64,000 nucleotides of DNA from positions 1-64,000 of the forward strand of contig NZ_JAQIVH010000027.1 of the NCBI RefSeq assembly GCF_028746185.1, read 5' to 3'. The stretch comes from Paenibacillus_E qinlingensis. GTDB taxonomy: Bacteria; Bacillota; Bacilli; Paenibacillales; NBRC-103111. Each line of letters opens with the position of its first letter. Positions within the stretch are counted from its first letter, which is position 1. A program made the position numbers and the translations under genes. A model generated the notes under the pieces. It searched no databases and was not told where the DNA came from. It saw only the letters and a list, made by a program, of their open reading frames with translations. Below are positions 8,608 through 16,151 of the stretch, one piece after another.

Positions 8608-11600
8608 GTGAAGAAGGTTGGAACGAAAGTAGTCACAGTTCTTTTATCCGTGGCAGTCACGATAAGTTCTTTTGCAATAGCTGCTCCCGCAAGTGCTGTG
8701 GTGGCGATAACGCCAGGAACGCCGTATCAAGCGAATGGTACCTATGATGTGACAGTACCGCATGTATTCATCAATCAAGTGTACGGCGGAGGTTTGGCAA
8801 CGGATACGAAAAATACAGCATCTTCACATGGATTTATTGAACTCTATAATCCAACTAGCAATGATGTTAGCTTAAATGGCTGGTCACTACAATATGCGGA
8901 CCGTGGAACAGATGCTAAGATGGGTCCAACTGGCGATTGGGATAAACTTGATCTTGTTGGCACGATTAAAGCTAAATCTTCCTTCCTCATTCGTGGGGAA
9001 GCGACGTTAGCATCTGCACCTAAATTGAATCTCACAACGACCTATGATCAATTATGGAACAATCGTTTTATCAATAATAAAGGGTTGAAAGTTGTCTTAC
9101 TAAGTAATCAAACGAAGTTGGATGTCACGAATAAAAACCCTTTTGCCAATGCGCCTAAGCCCGATGGTTATGTAGATATGATAGGTTCAGGAAGCAATGA
9201 TGGGAATAACAGTAATGACATTCAGACAGATATGGATGGCTATGAATTCGATTATCCCAGAGGATCATCGGAAGGGACATCTAAAAAGATATCTGTACGT
9301 CGCAAGACATTAACAGATACGGATAATAACAAGCAGGATTTTGGGCAATTCGGAATTGCAGATTCGACTACGCAGGAATTGGCTGTTAAAGGACCTAAAT
9401 ATGGTTCATTTGGGCAATGGGACAATAATGTAACTGTTCTTGGCTACTCGAATGAAACTTTTCCTACAGCCTATGTGCAAGAAGACTACTCGGTATCGAT
9501 GAATGTCTATGGAGGGAGAGCTCCATTTACGTTCGCAGCTACAGGTTTACCTGCCGGATTAGCCATTAATACAGTCACTGGTGAAGTGTACGGTAAGCCG
9601 ACGGAAGTCGTTACATCTAACGTATACATCAAAGTGACGGATAGTTTGTTAACGCAATATGGCCGCAATTTGACGATAAAGGTTGAACCCGCTTCTGACC
9701 TGTTCAAAGATACGTTGAGCATTACGAAGCTCACAGACTTTAAAGTGGGAATTACGAATAAAGACGGCGGTGTCGCCGAGATTGTTAAATACAACAAAGA
9801 TAATAATAAGTTCTATCTCGTTAATGGCTCAGGGAATCCACCGAGCTTAGATATCGTTCGTTTAGATCTTGTACAGGGTTTAGTTAAAGAAAAAACGATT
9901 AAAGTAAAAGATTTAGTTGAAAATAACCGTTTCCAATATGGTGACCTAACAAGCGTGGATGTGAATACGACGACCAAAAAGGTATCCGTATCTGTGCAAG
10001 AGTTAGATTCTAAAAAGGCTGGTAAAATCGTCGTTCTGGATTATGACGGCAATGTAATGAAAATGTACGACACCGGCGTTCAACCGGATATGATTAAATC
10101 TACTACGGATGGCAGATATATCTTAACCGCAAATGAAGGTGAACCTCGCACGGCTGGTACAGATCCAGAGGGAAGTATCACCATTGTCGATACGGTTATG
10201 GATATCGTGACACAATTAAGATTTGCTGACCCATCCGTCATCGATAATAAGGTTCATATTCGCGGTGCTTCTACACCAGTAACAGGTCAGATTACGGGTG
10301 AAGGTACGAAGCAGGATGCAATTTTTGATTTGGAACCTGAATATATTGCACTTTCTGAGGACAATAGCAAAGCCTATGTATCCTTCCAAGAAAATAATGC
10401 AATTGGAACAATTGATTTAGCAACGAAAGCTGTCATCTCTATAAAAGGATTAGGTTTAAAGGATTTGAATTTGTCGCGGAATTCATTGGATCTAGTGAAG
10501 GATAGTACAATCAAGTTTGAAAATGTCCCTTTCTATGGGATGTATATGCCAGATGGCATTGCAAGCCAGACGATCAATGGTATTCCTTATGTATTCTCTG
10601 CGAATGAGGGAGATGTTACCGAATGGCCGGGCGTGAGGGGCAACGGAAGCACGATTGGTGCGATGAAAGGCAGTTTAGCACCTAATTCACCTGCTGCTCA
10701 ATTCTTGGCTGGCAAGACGACTTACGACGGCGTAGAAGTATCTAGTGATATGGGGTCGGATAGTATTTATCTTTACGGAGGCCGTTCCTTCTCGATCTGG
10801 CAAGCAAATACGATGACACAAGTCTATGACAGTGGCAATGAATTTGAGAAAGTCACAGCTCAACGTGTACCGAACAATTTCAACGCGAGTAATAGTAAAA
10901 CTGCTTTAGATGATCGTAGCTCGAAGAAAGGCCCAGAGCCTGAGGATGTCAAAGTGGGTAAAGTGGGAAGTAAAACACTTGCCTTTGTGGGACTTGAGCG
11001 TGTCGGAGGTATTATGACCTATGACGTATCAGATCCAGCGAATGCTAAGTTCGTTAACTATACCAATTCACGTGTGTTTACACCGAAGGACAATCTGAAT
11101 ACAGATACGGGGCCAGAGGGTATTGATTTCATACCTGCTGCGATTAGCCCGAATGGCAATCCATTGCTTCTTGTTGCTAATGAGGTGGGAGGAACGGTTG
11201 CTGTCTATCAGCTCAATGTGCAACGAATTAGCGTGGATAGATCCACACTTAATGTAACTAAGGGAGACGCTGCAAGCAAACTTACAGCATCGGTGACGAC
11301 GGCTGCAGGAGACGCTGTTAACTCAGGTACGATTACTTGGAAATCTTCCAATGCAGCGGTTGCAACGGTGAGTGCAGAAGGTTTGGTATCAGCCGTAGAT
11401 ACCGGTACCGCGGTAATTACAGCTATCAGCCCTGATGGATATGCGACAGCGGAAGTATTAGTAACGGTGTCTTCTAGTGGCACATCGTCTTCCTCTGGTC
11501 CAGGGTCGGTAGGGGGAACACAACCTAGTCAACCAACAACTAGCGGAGAGATGACTACAATTACAACACCAACTGTCAAAGACAGCAAAGGCACTTCAAC

Positions 11601-12747
11601 AGCTAATCTTACGGCTGCACAGGTAACGGATGCTTTAAAACTGATGACCGAATCAGCGGGAAAATCATCTATTCTTGAAATTAAGGCAACGGTAGATGCT
11701 ACTTCGAAGGAAGCGGTTGTCAAATTGCCTGCAGAATCACTCGTTAAGGTTGCCGAGAGCTCCACAGCAGCAGTTAAGCTAGACTTAGGTATTGGCTCCG
11801 TGAATTTGGATAAAAAAGTGCTGGCTGCCATCGTCTCTGCCGCGACGACGGGTGAAGTATCCCTGTCCATCGCTAAAGCGGATCTAACTGCGGTCACCCA
11901 ACATATGACTGCAAAGGATAGCGATGCGGTTAAAGCCGCTGTTGGCGAGCGCCCTGTCTTCGATTTCACCATCACAGCAGGAGGCAAAACGGTTTCCACC
12001 TTCAACGGAGGTTCAGTTGAGGTTCAAGTACCGTATAAACCGACAGCCAATGAAGATACGAATGCCATTGTAGCCTATTACATTGCGGACAATGGCGAGC
12101 TCGTTAAAGTCACGAATAGCTATTACGACGCGGCTACAGGCACGCTGATTTTTAAAGTTAGCCACTTTTCCCAATATGCGGTTGGATATTCTCCGATTAC
12201 GTTTAGCGATACATCAGCAAGCTTTGCTAAGAGCTATATCACGTATCTAGCGGCTCGCAATATTATTAAGGGCACGGCAGCGGATCAGTTCTCCCCAAAT
12301 GCTCAAATCAATCGTGCTGATTTCACTTTGATGCTGGCTCGCATGGCTGGCGTGAACCTTAACAGCTACAAATCGTCTAGTTTCGGCGATGTGAAGGCAG
12401 ACAGCTATTATGCCCAGTCTGTTCAATGGGCGGCTGAGAATGGCCTTACAAGCGGTGTAAGCGAGGGTGTATTCGCACCTGCTGCCAACATCTCGCGTGA
12501 GCAAATGGTCACGATGATCGCTAGGTTTGCTGCGTTGCAGAAGTTTAACTTGCCACAAGCGGTGGCCGCTGCAGCTTTTGCAGACGGCGCAGAGATTCCT
12601 GCCTTCGCCGTAGACGCGGCGAAAGCGATGCAGCAGGCTGGTATTATCTCCGGGAAATCGGGAAATAAATTTGCACCGAAAGACTTCGCTTCGCGTGAAG
12701 AAGCAGCCAAGATGTTAGGTATGCTCTTGCAACAAATCGTGAAATAA
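8608..12747 (+). CDS. S-layer-homology surface protein with LTD, choice-of-anchor I and Ig-like domains
   Basis: A large secreted protein of about 1379 residues. The signal peptide ends near APASA. Domains in order: a lamin-tail-like domain (about 8760-9060, VFINQVYGGG, GFIELYNPTSNDVSLNGWSL); an Ig/cadherin-like domain (9440-9690); a long choice-of-anchor I beta-propeller-type region (9710-11215, with ANEGEPR, PEGIDFIP and LLLVANEVGG); a bacterial Ig-like BIG2 domain (11215-11475); a Ser/Gly/Pro linker; a further beta-rich domain; and three SLH repeats (about 12195-12745) that bind pyruvylated wall polymer. The function is probably extracellular, perhaps phosphatase or nuclease related, but no catalytic site is assigned. 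GTG at 8608 follows GAGGAGAG by 11 bases and gives a typical MKK start; an in-frame ATG at 8587 lacks a site. Confidence 0.88.
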   Translation: MKKVGTKVVTVLLSVAVTISSFAIAAPASAVVAITPGTPYQANGTYDVTVPHVFINQVYGGGLATDTKNTASSHGFIELYNPTSNDVSLNGWSLQYADRGTDAKMGPTGDWDKLDLVGTIKAKSSFLIRGEATLASAPKLNLTTTYDQLWNNRFINNKGLKVVLLSNQTKLDVTNKNPFANAPKPDGYVDMIGSGSNDGNNSNDIQTDMDGYEFDYPRGSSEGTSKKISVRRKTLTDTDNNKQDFGQFGIADSTTQELAVKGPKYGSFGQWDNNVTVLGYSNETFPTAYVQEDYSVSMNVYGGRAPFTFAATGLPAGLAINTVTGEVYGKPTEVVTSNVYIKVTDSLLTQYGRNLTIKVEPASDLFKDTLSITKLTDFKVGITNKDGGVAEIVKYNKDNNKFYLVNGSGNPPSLDIVRLDLVQGLVKEKTIKVKDLVENNRFQYGDLTSVDVNTTTKKVSVSVQELDSKKAGKIVVLDYDGNVMKMYDTGVQPDMIKSTTDGRYILTANEGEPRTAGTDPEGSITIVDTVMDIVTQLRFADPSVIDNKVHIRGASTPVTGQITGEGTKQDAIFDLEPEYIALSEDNSKAYVSFQENNAIGTIDLATKAVISIKGLGLKDLNLSRNSLDLVKDSTIKFENVPFYGMYMPDGIASQTINGIPYVFSANEGDVTEWPGVRGNGSTIGAMKGSLAPNSPAAQFLAGKTTYDGVEVSSDMGSDSIYLYGGRSFSIWQANTMTQVYDSGNEFEKVTAQRVPNNFNASNSKTALDDRSSKKGPEPEDVKVGKVGSKTLAFVGLERVGGIMTYDVSDPANAKFVNYTNSRVFTPKDNLNTDTGPEGIDFIPAAISPNGNPLLLVANEVGGTVAVYQLNVQRISVDRSTLNVTKGDAASKLTASVTTAAGDAVNSGTITWKSSNAAVATVSAEGLVSAVDTGTAVITAISPDGYATAEVLVTVSSSGTSSSSGPGSVGGTQPSQPTTSGEMTTITTPTVKDSKGTSTANLTAAQVTDALKLMTESAGKSSILEIKATVDATSKEAVVKLPAESLVKVAESSTAAVKLDLGIGSVNLDKKVLAAIVSAATTGEVSLSIAKADLTAVTQHMTAKDSDAVKAAVGERPVFDFTITAGGKTVSTFNGGSVEVQVPYKPTANEDTNAIVAYYIADNGELVKVTNSYYDAATGTLIFKVSHFSQYAVGYSPITFSDTSASFAKSYITYLAARNIIKGTAADQFSPNAQINRADFTLMLARMAGVNLNSYKSSSFGDVKADSYYAQSVQWAAENGLTSGVSEGVFAPAANISREQMVTMIARFAALQKFNLPQAVAAAAFADGAEIPAFAVDAAKAMQQAGIISGKSGNKFAPKDFASREEAAKMLGMLLQQIVK

Positions 12748-12761
12748 ACCGGAAACGGACA

Positions 12762-12813
12762 GCACTTACTCTCTGCACGGATTTAATTCGCGCTAGGGAG
12801 TAGGTGTTTTTTT
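12762..12813 (+). terminator. Terminator after the S-layer-homology gene
   Basis: CACTTACTC (about 12763-12771) pairs with GAGTAGGTG (12798-12806) with one G-T pair. The loop is long, and an eight-base T run follows. Confidence 0.75.
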
Positions 12814-12816
12814 ACA

Positions 12817-12847
12817 TGGATAAAACACGGGCGGCTTCCGCATTTTA
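12817..12847 (+). promoter_or_regulatory. Candidate sigma-G-like promoter of the spore-protein cluster
   Basis: GGATA at 12818-12822 and CATTTTA at 12841-12847 are spaced 18 bases apart, close to the forespore sigma-G pattern GHATR-N18-CATNHTA. The -10 fits exactly; the -35 differs at one position. The predicted transcript start is only just upstream of the ribosome binding site of the next gene, which is a weakness. The presence of sspP downstream supports forespore expression. Confidence 0.45.
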
Positions 12848-12867
12848 ATCATGTGGAGGTGTTACCT

Positions 12868-13215
12868 ATGAGCAAAACAGATAAGCCTAGCGTGAATCAA
12901 GCCGAAATCGTGAAAGAGTGGATGAACGTCATGCCCACTGTCCTGCAACCTTCCGATCAAACAAGGGTTTGGGCAGATGAAGGTGATGCGGATGCCATTC
13001 GCGTGCACATTATGACGGCGGGGCATACCGGCTATTCATTTGATTTTAAAGTGACGTATGTGGACGCTAGAGAAGTGAAGGTTGAGCTGACTGACGTACA
13101 ACAAGGAACCACGCATATTGACGAACGCAGCGATGTTGTACAGTCGCTAATCGATGATTATGTGCGGCATATTCATGAGTGTGCGCAGGCTTTGCAGAAG
13201 GTCACCAACGCGTAA
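12868..13215 (+). CDS. Uncharacterised 115-residue protein
   Basis: I do not recognise this family. It is a soluble alpha/beta-looking protein with no signal peptide. Features are a charged N-terminus (MSKTDKPSVNQAEIVKEW), a central beta-rich part (YSFDFKVTYVDAREVKVEL) and a C-terminal helix (VQSLIDDYVRHIHECAQAL). ATG at 12868 is chosen because GGAGG lies about seven bases upstream; a GTG 15 bases earlier overlaps that site. It is first in a three-gene cluster (gaps of 20 and 19 bases) ending in sspP, so a role in spores is likely by context only. Confidence 0.75.
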   Translation: MSKTDKPSVNQAEIVKEWMNVMPTVLQPSDQTRVWADEGDADAIRVHIMTAGHTGYSFDFKVTYVDAREVKVELTDVQQGTTHIDERSDVVQSLIDDYVRHIHECAQALQKVTNA

Positions 13216-13235
13216 GTAAGAAGGAGGACACCGTG

Positions 13236-13391
13236 ATGACGAAGCAAAAAAGTCCCGATAAGAATTTGCAAAATGTGGCCAAGGATTTCGACGCCAATCC
13301 AGTGGGCGCCCATAATGCGCAGCAAATCCAGCAAAAGGTCAACGACCATCGCCATCAAGATGCGCTAAATCACCAAGGAACCAACTCATAA
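13236..13391 (+). CDS. Small hydrophilic protein, probable spore component
   Basis: A 51-residue, highly polar protein rich in Asn, Gln, His and Lys with no hydrophobic core. AAGGAGGA at 13221-13228 sits seven bases before ATG 13236 (GTG at 13233 is also possible). The segment HNAQQIQQKVND loosely resembles the NAQQVRKQN repeat of gamma-type SASP, but this is too short to assign a family. Its position between two small genes and just before sspP suggests a spore-core protein. Confidence 0.65.
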   Translation: MTKQKSPDKNLQNVAKDFDANPVGAHNAQQIQQKVNDHRHQDALNHQGTNS

Positions 13392-13410
13392 AGGGAGAGG
13401 ATGAGGAGCT

Positions 13411-13581
13411 ATGTCTAAACCTAAAAACTATTCCGCAGGCGACAATCTCGTTAATAATGGCAATGTAAAGAACCGAAACAACGCGGGCGGCAATCAGGAG
13501 CCGTTGTCTGGATCTAAGAAAGTGAAGAACCAGAACCATCACGGCGGGCACGCTGCGGAAGGGCATGGACATGGCGGATAA
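13411..13581 (+). CDS. sspP: Small acid-soluble spore protein P
   Basis: A 56-residue protein. The core QEPLSGSKKVKNQNH matches the conserved PEPLSGSKKVKNRNH block of SspP (minor SASP family P). The tail is His/Gly-rich (GHAAEGHGHGG). Minor SASPs are made in the forespore and packed in the spore core. A GAGGAG site lies five bases before the ATG. It is the last gene of the three-gene cluster. Confidence 0.85.
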   Translation: MSKPKNYSAGDNLVNNGNVKNRNNAGGNQEPLSGSKKVKNQNHHGGHAAEGHGHGG

Positions 13582-13835
13582 CGGCCAATGAAATTTTTTG
13601 AATATCATGATTAAAAAAACGTAAACCGGTCATACTATTATTGTCGGCAAGCAGAGAGGTGTGGTTCCGTTGGAGCAATTAGCGAAAGCGAAACAACCGT
13701 TGCAAAGAGGACTTTTCTACCTGTTATAATCAGGCTGGAGGGCGATGTGCTAAAGACACTTACCGTGTTTTATACGCAGATTTAACTTAAGTTTTATGTG
13801 TAACAAGGTTCAAAGAAATATCATCAATGCCGACA

Positions 13836-13866
13836 GAAAAAAGAACCTTTAGGGGTTCTTTTTTTC
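13836..13866. terminator. Bidirectional terminator between convergent units
   Basis: AAAAAAGAACC and GGTTCTTTTTTT surround a short loop, giving A-rich and T-rich flanks on both sides so it can work in both directions. It overlaps the stop codon of the minus-strand TM2-like gene. The 255 bases upstream hold an isolated TATAAT at 13725 and a possible 19-codon reading frame from TTG 13670, neither convincing. Confidence 0.85.
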
Positions 13867-15018
13867 TATGTCAGTATCATTTTCAAAAAACGTTGACTGT
13901 AACTTCTGCTTTCGATTCATGAGCAAACGAATGCCGCCGCCAATTAGTAGAAGGGCTACGATTAGCGTTTGACTGAAGTTGTTAAGCAGATACATGTAAT
14001 TCCGCGAAGCGGGTAGGACTTGATACAGGAATTGGACAAAGAACTCACTAAAGACATAGTAGCCGCCTAAAACGATTAAAACTACGCCAATCAGACGTTG
14101 ATAGGCAGTCCAATTTTCGACAAGAGGCTTGTCAGTTAAAGTGCCATTTTCATACTTAGAAATGCTCTGCAGGGCATCAAAAAAGCTAAAGAACCATAGA
14201 ATCGGGATCAAAAAGAAGAAAAGAGACAGCCGCAGCACATCCAACACGTAAATGGAGAAAAGAAACACAGCCATCAGCTGGATACCGCGTTTGGTCAACG
14301 ATAAATACAGATGCGCCGCACCAGGGAAAATGGCGATAATCGTGGCAAGGGTCCGATTTTTGCGTCCATGCTCATCGCGCTGGAAATCCTCAAACATACT
14401 GCGATCCACTAACTCAAATCCGGCTTGCTTGCGATCTAACTGCTTCAACGCATCGAACATCGTATAAAACCAGAGCACGGGCAACACTAACAGAAAAACG
14501 ATAAAACCTTCGTTATGCGTCATAATGGTGATGAAGAACACGAGAATGGCAATACCGAAGAAGGAGATCATCGCTGTAAGGCCTCTTTGCATTAACCCAA
14601 GCCAGAAATGGCCAACGCCTGGAATGAAGGAGAGTATGAGCACTTTAGATCTTTCTTGTCTCCCTGCTAGTTGCGCATAATAGGAGGCGGCATCCCAAGA
14701 TGGCACCTCTTGTTCAGGCGGATAAGAGCCATAATGAGCTGGCATCGGCTGCTGATAAGGTGTTGGCATTGGCACTGGAGCGTTCAATAAATAGATTACC
14801 ATATCGACCATGTTGATAATCCAAGTGAGACCGATAGGAATAAGCAGAAAGGCGAATTCGTCGGCATCATGGGATACAATTCCTAGGAAGAGTATGAATG
14901 ATAGGCCAAAGAATAAGAAGCCGTATAATAAACCGCGGATCGTACGATTCATATATAAATGACCTACTCCGGGTATGAAGGAGAGTAGGAATGCAACAAG
15001 ATTACTTTTAGTAGGCAT
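13849..15018 (-). CDS. Multi-pass membrane protein with three TM2-like repeats
   Basis: A 389-residue integral membrane protein with three copies of one unit. Each unit starts with a variant of SFIPGVGHLY: LLSFIPGVGHLYMNR (about 12-26), LILSFIPGVGHFWLG (about 126-140) and IIAIFPGAAHLYLS (about 229-242), followed by Arg-Gly and two hydrophobic helices. This resembles the TM2 domain (a Gly-rich turn between two helices). A Pro/Tyr/Gln-rich cytoplasmic-looking linker separates repeats 1 and 2, and two more helices close the protein. The start overlaps the anti-sigma stop by one base, so it is translationally coupled to the ECF sigma/anti-sigma pair. The function is unknown; a membrane partner or a target of the sigma factor is plausible. 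Confidence 0.85.
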   Translation of the reverse strand: MPTKSNLVAFLLSFIPGVGHLYMNRTIRGLLYGFLFFGLSFILFLGIVSHDADEFAFLLIPIGLTWIINMVDMVIYLLNAPVPMPTPYQQPMPAHYGSYPPEQEVPSWDAASYYAQLAGRQERSKVLILSFIPGVGHFWLGLMQRGLTAMISFFGIAILVFFITIMTHNEGFIVFLLVLPVLWFYTMFDALKQLDRKQAGFELVDRSMFEDFQRDEHGRKNRTLATIIAIFPGAAHLYLSLTKRGIQLMAVFLFSIYVLDVLRLSLFFFLIPILWFFSFFDALQSISKYENGTLTDKPLVENWTAYQRLIGVVLIVLGGYYVFSEFFVQFLYQVLPASRNYMYLLNNFSQTLIVALLLIGGGIRLLMNRKQKLQSTFFENDTDIEKKNP

Positions 15019-15494
15019 TAAGGCTCTAGGCCTCCTTTTTTATGTTCATTTTGTATGTTGTCTAACCATGTTAGTGTTTTATTAACGAGATGATCGGATA
15101 TCGAAATAGGTGTCTCAAGAGAGGCAGGCGCTTCTAGAGGAGGAGCGGGCTTGAAGGCACCATAAGTTCCTATCTCCTGTGACAGGCCATGGAAAAAGCC
15201 AGTTGCTACGAGCACCAGCGTCGCGGCAGCCGCAATCCCATAGTGGAACATCGTTGATCGATACCAAGCTGGTTTCGTTCCAACCGTTCGGGCTACAATT
15301 CGATTCATGTAAGCTGCTGTATCTTTGACCTCTACGGTCGGTTGTGCTGTTAGGATTTCTATACATGTCATGTAATTCGCCAAGCATACCTCGCAACGGT
15401 ATACATGATCCTCCATCTCGTCCCTTACTTCTGACGGCAGATGATCCTCCACATATTGCATCCATTCCTGTTCACTATAATGGGTAACCTTCAT
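15018..15494 (-). CDS. Anti-sigma factor with zinc-finger N-terminus
   Basis: A 158-residue protein. The N-terminal HVYRCEVC provides the His-x3-Cys-x2-Cys zinc site of ZAS/zf-HC2 anti-sigma factors. One membrane helix lies at about residues 88-110 (GIAAAATLVLVATGFF), followed by a short extracytoplasmic tail. It should hold the adjacent ECF sigma factor inactive at the membrane. ATG 15494 is chosen because a CTCCTCCT-complement site (AGGAGGAGG) lies seven bases upstream. The start overlaps the sigma gene stop in an ATGA. Confidence 0.88.
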   Translation of the reverse strand: MKVTHYSEQEWMQYVEDHLPSEVRDEMEDHVYRCEVCLANYMTCIEILTAQPTVEVKDTAAYMNRIVARTVGTKPAWYRSTMFHYGIAAAATLVLVATGFFHGLSQEIGTYGAFKPAPPLEAPASLETPISISDHLVNKTLTWLDNIQNEHKKGGLEP

Positions 15495-16048
15495 CGAAAC
15501 TCCTCCTCCTTCCAATGATTTCGCAACCACAGCTTGGCTCTGTATAGCTTGGATTCCACTGTCTTGATCGTAATACCTTGAGCATTGGCAATATCTTGAT
15601 ACGATTGTTGATGAATATAATAGGCCAGTAACACATCTTGGTAGTTTGCCGGGATCTGATGGAGCTTGTGACGAACGAATTCCGTCGTTTCTCTGATCAT
15701 AACTTCCTGCTCCACACTCTGTTCTGGAGGTGCTGGTCCTGCCAAAGACAGCCCCTCCTCGAATTCGGCGACGCTATCCTCTTTGCGCCGACTGGAGGCG
15801 CGTTTGAAATCAATAGCTCGGTTCACCGCGATGCGAGTCATCCAGGTTTTCAGACCTTTCTTTTCATACCGAGGGAGGGAGAAGTAAATGCGGGTCCAAA
15901 CCTCTTGGGACAAGTCTTCGGCGTCCTTCTGATGACGAACAATCGCATAGATCGTCTGCAAAATGTACGGACGATACCTTGCAATCAACTCACGGAAAGC
16001 CGCTTCATCGCCTTTTAGAATATGATTAATTAGTACGTGCTCCTCAAT
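15491..16048 (-). CDS. ECF RNA polymerase sigma factor, probable ATT start
   Basis: An ECF sigma-70 family protein of about 185 residues. Region 2 contains DAEDLSQEVWTRI and region 4 contains YQDIANAQGITIKTVESKLY (helix-turn-helix). The reading frame opens at GTG 16138, but that codon lies inside the terminator hairpin of the upstream MFS gene and no other ATG, GTG or TTG occurs in frame before the conserved domain. A strong GGAGAGGAGGAG site is positioned eight bases before an in-frame ATT at 16048, which yields (M)EEHVLINHILKGDE, the usual N-terminal length for ECF factors. ATT initiation is therefore inferred. First gene of the sigma/anti-sigma/TM2 operon. Confidence 0.85.
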   Translation of the reverse strand: MEEHVLINHILKGDEAAFRELIARYRPYILQTIYAIVRHQKDAEDLSQEVWTRIYFSLPRYEKKGLKTWMTRIAVNRAIDFKRASSRRKEDSVAEFEEGLSLAGPAPPEQSVEQEVMIRETTEFVRHKLHQIPANYQDVLLAYYIHQQSYQDIANAQGITIKTVESKLYRAKLWLRNHWKEEEFR

Positions 16049-16111
16049 ATGCTTCTCCTCCTCTCCGCATGAATAGACGAGGCTTACCCATCCTACCCCT
16101 GCACATTTATC

Positions 16112-16142
16112 AAAAAAAGAGTGAATCGTGAGATTCACTCTT
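16112..16142 (-). terminator. Terminator of the MFS gene
   Basis: On the minus strand AGAGTGAAT pairs with ATTCACTCT around a six-base loop and is followed by a run of seven T. It lies ten bases past the MFS stop codon. Confidence 0.9.
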
Positions 16143-16151
16143 ACTTATCAT

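Noticed and set aside
8388..8747. 119-codon frame overlapping tRNA-Ser and the S-layer-homology gene start
   Set aside because: It begins inside the tRNA, crosses its terminator, and the surface protein in the other frame has a clear signal peptide.
11529..12005. 158-codon minus-strand frame inside the S-layer-homology gene
   Set aside because: Hydrophobic Val/Thr/Ala-rich shadow of the beta-rich plus-strand protein, without a start signal.
13661..13729. Possible 19-22 codon frame near 13.67 kb
   Set aside because: Very short, no downstream terminator of its own, and no recognisable peptide; support is too thin.
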